Translations under genes and position numbers: made by a program
DNA from: CAZHYM01 sp964536785
GTDB taxonomy: Bacteria; Patescibacteriota; Saccharimonadia; Saccharimonadales; Saccharimonadaceae
DNA: 8,456 nt
Direction: 5' to 3'
Assembly (NCBI GenBank): GCA_964536785.1
Contig: CAZHYM010000027.1
Coordinates: 1-8,456 of the forward strand
Notes under the pieces: generated by a model
Told to the model about the DNA's origin: nothing
Seen by the model: the letters and a program-made list of their open reading frames with translations, nothing else
The model's database searches: none
Shown: piece after piece, positions 6,518 through 8,456 of the stretch
Numbering within the stretch: position 1 is the stretch's first letter
How the letters are laid out: each line of letters opens with the position of its first letter

Positions 6518-6546
6518 TTGACTATATGGTTAAATTATGCTATTAT
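6518..6546 (+). promoter_or_regulatory. Promoter of the 113-aa orphan gene
   Basis: TTGACT (6518-6523), a 17-bp spacer and an extended -10 TGcTATTAT (TG at 6538-6539, TATTAT at 6541-6546). Predicted start is near 6553, 25 bases before the ATG. The -35 overlaps a 16-base match to the conserved 5' end of 16S rRNA (see findings). Confidence 0.82.
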
Positions 6547-6577
6547 GTATAGATATTATTCGTAAGGTGGTGTTTGT

Positions 6578-6919
6578 ATGATCTCGAGAACTTCGATGAT
6601 CCCCGACGGCGAGATACTGGTACTTTTAAGTGAGATGTTTAGCATTAATTTTGGCGATAAGGAAGATTCTATAGAAGAGCGTCCTGATTGCAGGAATTAT
6701 GGTTTTCTCCTAATAGGCCTAGCCGCAGGTAGAAAATTTAAAATTACCACTCCGGCCACCGAGATAGAATTTTATCTCGTAAGGGGCAAAAAAAAGAAGG
6801 GTAAAATCAGATCAGAAAACTCAGTTGAGGCAACTAAGTTACAAACTTTTGCTGAGGTCTTAAAGATCTGCAAATTGAACATCGGAATCTATACTCAGCC
6901 AAATAATAAGCCGCACTGA
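6578..6919 (+). CDS. Orphan small soluble protein (113 aa), unknown function
   Basis: I do not recognise a family. The start is well set: AAGGTGG (6564-6570) lies seven bases before the ATG, and a strong promoter sits upstream. No signal peptide or membrane helix is seen. The N-terminal half looks alpha plus beta (ILVLLSEMFSINFG at 13-26, FLLIGLAAGRKFKI at 43-56, IEFYLVRG at 63-70). A lysine-rich segment follows (KKKKGK, 71-76), then an amphipathic helix (87-98) containing Cys98. The AAAAAAAA run at 6788-6795 encodes the lysines and is a possible slippage site. The stop codon falls inside the loop of the terminator hairpin, so gene and terminator overlap. It is transcribed alone between rpsJ and another orphan, with which its N-terminal part shows a faint resemblance. 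Its own promoter, good ribosome site and terminator argue that it is a real, expressed gene. Confidence 0.8.
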   Translation: MISRTSMIPDGEILVLLSEMFSINFGDKEDSIEERPDCRNYGFLLIGLAAGRKFKITTPATEIEFYLVRGKKKKGKIRSENSVEATKLQTFAEVLKICKLNIGIYTQPNNKPH

Positions 6920-6936
6920 TATGCGGCTTTTTCTTT
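6908..6936 (+). terminator. Intrinsic terminator overlapping the end of the 113-aa gene
   Basis: Perfect 8-bp GC-rich stem, AAGCCGCA (6908-6915) with TGCGGCTT (6922-6929), loop CTGATA, then TTTTT-C-TTT. The left arm encodes the last residues (K-P-H) and the TGA stop is in the loop. Confidence 0.9.
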
Positions 6937-6942
6937 ATGCGA

Positions 6943-6971
6943 TTGACATGAGTGCTTATAAATGTTATAAT
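6943..6971 (+). promoter_or_regulatory. Full-consensus promoter of the 207-aa orphan gene
   Basis: TTGACA (6943-6948), a 17-bp spacer and TGtTATAAT (TG at 6963-6964, TATAAT at 6966-6971): every element of the vegetative-sigma consensus, including the extended -10. Predicted start is near 6978. The leader carries AGGAGGG (6988-6994), seven bases from the ATG. Confidence 0.93.
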
Positions 6972-7001
6972 ACAAATATTCATTCTTAGGAGGGATTTAT
7001 A

Positions 7002-7625
7002 ATGAATGAGAACCTTAAATATGGCGTATCAATAAAGGAATGGGTGTCGGTCTTGGAAGAATTCTTCGGTCGTAAGTTTGGATCGAATGAGCTCCAGATG
7101 GTCGATCGAACGCTTTTTGGAAATCTAATTAAGCTAGTTCCTTCGATGGCTGGTATGAAATGGGAAGTCTATTATTACGAGGAAGGAGCCAATCCTGTCT
7201 TTTTGATGATGGACCAGCACCTTGTTTGCTCTTATCATGGCCGTTGGGAAAACTTGAAGAAAATTGCAGAGGACATTGTCCTAGAAAAAATTGTAGAAAA
7301 TATGCGAATTTTTTTCAAAAATCCCAATCTCGGCTTTTCTTGCGACTATAACACCTACAGTTTCGCTCAAGGCTTCAACCTTATGATTTGTAGAGATTCC
7401 ATTGAAATCGACAGCGATCGGACCGTCAATGGGTATGTCTTGAAAACACAAGATGGCCGTAAGCAGGTTGAGTTCTATTTTAAAGACCGAAGGGTCTGCT
7501 TCCAAGACGATGATGCAAGAGAATATTTTATAGATATTGGCAAAATCATCGTCAAGAGGCAAGAAGCCATTGACTACCTGGACAGGTCAATGAGAGATAG
7601 TTTGCATCCTCTTCTCGCCTATTAG
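7002..7625 (+). CDS. Orphan soluble protein (207 aa), unknown function, with very strong expression signals
   Basis: I do not recognise a family. The start at 7002 is fixed by a near-perfect Shine-Dalgarno sequence (AGGAGGG, 7-base spacing) below a perfect-consensus promoter. The protein has no signal peptide or membrane helix. Visible features: an N-terminal helix with aromatic residues (IKEWVSVLEEFFGRKFG, 11-27); a strand-rich part (KWEVYYYEEG 53-62, VFLMMDQHLVCSYHG 66-80); a long amphipathic helix (84-106); a second strand-rich part (FNLMICRDSIEIDSDRTVNG 125-144, then RKQVEFYFKDRRVCFQDDD 153-171); and a terminal helix (184-199). Cysteines at 76, 114, 130 and 166 are not arranged as a metal site. 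The acidic and aromatic content suggests a compact alpha/beta cytoplasmic protein. It is transcribed alone and ends in an intrinsic terminator. Consensus-level signals beside ribosomal genes imply abundant product, which is inference. Confidence 0.85.
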   Translation: MNENLKYGVSIKEWVSVLEEFFGRKFGSNELQMVDRTLFGNLIKLVPSMAGMKWEVYYYEEGANPVFLMMDQHLVCSYHGRWENLKKIAEDIVLEKIVENMRIFFKNPNLGFSCDYNTYSFAQGFNLMICRDSIEIDSDRTVNGYVLKTQDGRKQVEFYFKDRRVCFQDDDAREYFIDIGKIIVKRQEAIDYLDRSMRDSLHPLLAY

Positions 7626-7631
7626 CCCAGT

Positions 7632-7659
7632 ATAGCCGCTATCAAAGCGGCTATTTTTT
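7632..7659 (+). terminator. Intrinsic terminator of the 207-aa gene
   Basis: Perfect 9-bp stem, ATAGCCGCT (7632-7640) with AGCGGCTAT (7646-7654), loop ATCAA, then TTTTT. It begins seven bases after the stop codon and ends 20 bases before the -10 of the next gene. Confidence 0.92.
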
Positions 7660-7676
7660 AAATTGCTTATGCTTTT

Positions 7677-7692
7677 TGGTATAATCAAGTTA
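7677..7692 (+). promoter_or_regulatory. Extended -10 promoter at leaderless spacing for the 106-aa membrane gene
   Basis: TGgTATAAT (TG at 7677-7678, TATAAT at 7680-7685) ends 7 bases before the ATG at 7693, so transcription should begin at or beside the start codon. There is no Shine-Dalgarno sequence and no clear -35; the position where a -35 would sit is the T tract of the preceding terminator. This argues for the ATG at 7693 over the in-frame TTG at 7663, which lies upstream of the promoter. Confidence 0.75.
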
Positions 7693-8013
7693 ATGTCAAA
7701 AAATAGCGCTAGAACCTACGCTCGTTATCGAACTAATATATCGCGACGAGGAAATGAAAAATTTACCGAATCCGACGGCGAGTTTTTCTTAAAGCTAGTT
7801 ATACTTCTGATCCTAAGTTCATTTTGGATCAAGCTGAATGATCCACTGTCAGCCGGCGGCATAATGCTTACTGGATTTCCACTCGGTATGCTGGTAGCTT
7901 TCTTATTAGTTAGAATATACGAGAAGCGAACCTTGAACCGCAAAATTTGGTACTCGGTTGTTTTGATTGCCACTATACTTAGCTATTTCTTGCCTTCCGG
8001 TATTGTTATATAA
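7693..8013 (+). CDS. Small three-helix membrane protein (106 aa), unknown function
   Basis: I do not recognise a family. The N-terminus is short and strongly basic (MSKNSARTYARYRTNISRRG, residues 1-20). Three hydrophobic segments follow, near 31-47, 54-74 and 84-103. They are separated by a short polar loop (about 48-53) and a positively charged one (about 75-84, with Lys, Arg and Arg). By the positive-inside rule the basic N-terminus and the second loop would be cytoplasmic. The frame stays open upstream to a TTG at 7663, but the promoter lies inside that extension, so the ATG at 7693 is preferred. It is the third unrecognised gene between rpsJ and rplC. A divergent promoter 60-90 bases downstream points back at it and could make antisense RNA over its 3' end. 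No obvious terminator follows. Confidence 0.75.
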   Translation: MSKNSARTYARYRTNISRRGNEKFTESDGEFFLKLVILLILSSFWIKLNDPLSAGGIMLTGFPLGMLVAFLLVRIYEKRTLNRKIWYSVVLIATILSYFLPSGIVI

Positions 8014-8070
8014 AAATAGACTGGATGTAAAGCCAGATATGTCGAACTTTCAATAACCTTAATACTTATA

Positions 8071-8099
8071 ATTATATCATAATTCTTACAAAGAGTCAA
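8071..8099 (-). promoter_or_regulatory. Divergent minus-strand promoter, mirror image of the rplC promoter
   Basis: On the minus strand, TTGACT (8099-8094), a 17-bp spacer and TGaTATAAT (TG at 8079-8078, TATAAT at 8076-8071) form a near-perfect extended promoter. Transcription would start near 8064 and run toward the 106-aa gene, antisense to it. No convincing gene follows on that strand. A weak hairpin (CTGG at 8036-8033 with CCAG at 8024-8021) followed by a T-rich tract (8018-8012) could end a short RNA of about 50 bases. Confidence 0.65.
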
Positions 8100-8116
8100 T
8101 CTATTGATAGTTGACT
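8094..8116. repeat. Inverted repeat at the centre of the divergent promoter pair
   Basis: AGTCAA-t-CTAT (8094-8104), TG, ATAG-TTGACT (8107-8116): ten paired bases interrupted by one unpaired T at 8100. The outer arms are the two -35 boxes; the inner CTAT/ATAG arms are extra symmetry that the promoters do not require. It may be a regulator-binding site. Confidence 0.75.
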
Positions 8117-8139
8117 TTTCAGGTTAAAAGTGATAAAAT
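8111..8139 (+). promoter_or_regulatory. rplC promoter
   Basis: TTGACT (8111-8116), a 17-bp spacer and an extended -10 TGaTAAAAT (TG at 8131-8132, TAAAAT at 8134-8139). Predicted start is near 8146, giving a leader of about 99 bases before rplC. This confirms that the rplC operon is restarted independently of rpsJ. Confidence 0.85.
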
Positions 8140-8151
8140 CCATTGGTAACT

Positions 8152-8165
8152 TTATTACGTAATAA
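8152..8165. repeat. Perfect 14-bp palindrome near the rplC transcription start
   Basis: TTATTACGTAATAA is perfectly self-complementary with no spacer and lies about 6-20 bases downstream of the predicted start. A loopless palindrome at this position looks more like a protein-binding site on DNA than an RNA hairpin. It may be an operator; no regulator gene is nearby. Confidence 0.55.
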
Positions 8166-8171
8166 TAATCT

Positions 8172-8222
8172 TTCTTGATGTTTGGGTAAGTCCCCCTACG
8201 GAAACTGCTGCTTCATCGAGAA
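8172..8222 (+). other. Structured 5' leader of the rplC operon
   Basis: TTCTTGATG (8172-8180) pairs with CATCGAGAA (8214-8222) over nine positions with one G-U wobble, closing a 33-base interior. Inside, GGG (8184-8186) can pair with CCC (8192-8194), or GTA (8186-8188) with TAC (8197-8199). The arm ends eight bases before the GGGAG (8231-8235) ribosome site. It could be a ribosomal-protein autoregulatory leader; no known riboswitch motif was recognised. Confidence 0.5.
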
Positions 8223-8244
8223 TTTTAAATGGGAGAAAATAGTG

Positions 8245-8456
8245 ATGAAAGCACTACTCGGTACCAAAATTGGTATGACCCAAATCATCGGCGAGGATGG
8301 AGTAATTGTTCCAGTTACTTTGATTCAAGCCGGGCCAATGACTGTGACTCAGGTCAAGTCTGTCGACAACGATGGATACAACGCAGTACAAGTGGCATAC
8401 GGTGAGGGTAAGAACCTGAGCAAGGCCGTAGCTGGACACACCGCTAAAGCCAACAC
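8245..8456 (+). CDS. rplC: 50S ribosomal protein L3, N-terminal part, 3' end outside the window
   Basis: L3 (uL3) is an early-assembly protein of the 50S subunit near the peptidyl-transferase centre. The 70 codons seen carry the N-terminal signature MKALLGTKIGMTQI (1-14), then VPVTLIQAGPMTVTQVK (23-39) and DGYNAVQVAYGE (43-54), with GHTAKAN at the edge; the frame runs off the window without a stop. The ATG at 8245 is preferred because it gives the universal MK-LLG start. A GTG at 8242 is in frame directly before it and is closer (6 bases) to GGGAG than the ATG (9 bases), so it cannot be excluded. It has its own promoter and a structured leader, and probably begins the rest of the S10-type ribosomal operon. 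Confidence 0.97.
   Translation, partial: MKALLGTKIGMTQIIGEDGVIVPVTLIQAGPMTVTQVKSVDNDGYNAVQVAYGEGKNLSKAVAGHTAKAN

Noticed and set aside
7281..7562. Minus-strand frame of 93 codons opposite the 207-aa gene
   Set aside because: The plus-strand gene has a consensus promoter, a perfect ribosome site and a terminator; the minus frame has none.
7663..7692. Longer start (TTG at 7663) for the 106-aa membrane protein
   Set aside because: The TATAAT promoter at 7680-7685 lies inside this extension, the added residues are unlike a conserved N-terminus, and no ribosome site precedes it.
8006..8053. A 15-codon minus-strand frame starting with TTG just after the divergent promoter
   Set aside because: The AAGG before it is only three bases from the TTG and the peptide is tiny; too weak to call a gene, so the transcript is treated as non-coding.
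8067..8072. Plus-strand TATAAT at 8067-8072 as another rplC promoter
   Set aside because: No -35 or TG extension accompanies it, and the AT-rich palindrome AATTAT-ATC-ATAATT around it is accounted for by the minus-strand -10; the promoter at 8111-8139 is far better.
8254..8439. Minus-strand frame of 61 codons opposite rplC
   Set aside because: It is opposite the clearly coding L3 N-terminus and has no signals.
1..8456. CRISPR array, insertion sequence, tRNA, phage or defence system
   Set aside because: No regularly spaced repeats, transposase motifs, cloverleaf structures or phage and defence protein motifs were found on either strand; the unknown genes are too short and unrecognised to be called a defence system.

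Overview
The window looks like a piece of a small-genome bacterium of the Candidate Phyla Radiation (Patescibacteria), most likely Saccharibacteria (TM7). This is inferred from the AT-rich sequence, the frequent CGA arginine codons, the divergent but canonical EF-Tu, EF-G, S10 and L3 sequences, and the mix of compact envelope genes with lineage-specific orphans. TGA works as a stop (uppP and the 113-aa gene end in TGA, and no conserved gene contains an in-frame TGA), which argues against the UGA-recoding Gracilibacteria/SR1 lineages. The phylum call rests on overall appearance, not on a search. No mobile element, tRNA, rRNA gene or CRISPR array was seen.

The backbone is the ancient str-S10 translation cluster in its usual order: fusA (EF-G, 3' part only), tuf (EF-Tu), rpsJ (S10), rplC (L3, 5' part only). 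Two groups of genes have been inserted into it.

The first group lies between fusA and tuf, 1238-4744. After a strong fusA terminator come uppP and ogt (overlapping ATGA, promoter placed for a leaderless mRNA). A convergent minus-strand gene for a one-helix coiled-coil membrane protein follows. Then comes a three-gene operon: desulfoferrodoxin (superoxide reductase), a DedA-family membrane protein and a TylF-like methyltransferase. UppP and DedA both belong to families linked to recycling of the undecaprenyl-phosphate carrier, so part of this block serves the cell envelope. Desulfoferrodoxin and Ogt deal with oxidative and alkylation damage.

The second group lies between rpsJ and rplC, 6431-8244. 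rpsJ is a single-gene transcription unit with its own promoter and terminator. It is followed by three genes I do not recognise: 113 aa soluble, 207 aa soluble, and 106 aa with three membrane helices. Each has its own promoter, the first two have strong Shine-Dalgarno sites, and the first two end in clear terminators. rplC then restarts from its own promoter.

The regulatory DNA is very legible. Housekeeping-type promoters (TTGACA/TTTACA/TTGACT, 17-bp spacer, TATAAT-like, often extended TGn) precede tuf, rpsJ, both soluble orphans and rplC. uppP and the 106-aa gene have a -10 box ending 6-7 nt before the ATG, the geometry of leaderless transcripts. The most striking non-coding element is upstream of rplC: two near-identical extended-consensus promoters back to back in mirror symmetry around an inverted repeat. 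One fires into rplC and the other fires antisense toward the 106-aa gene.
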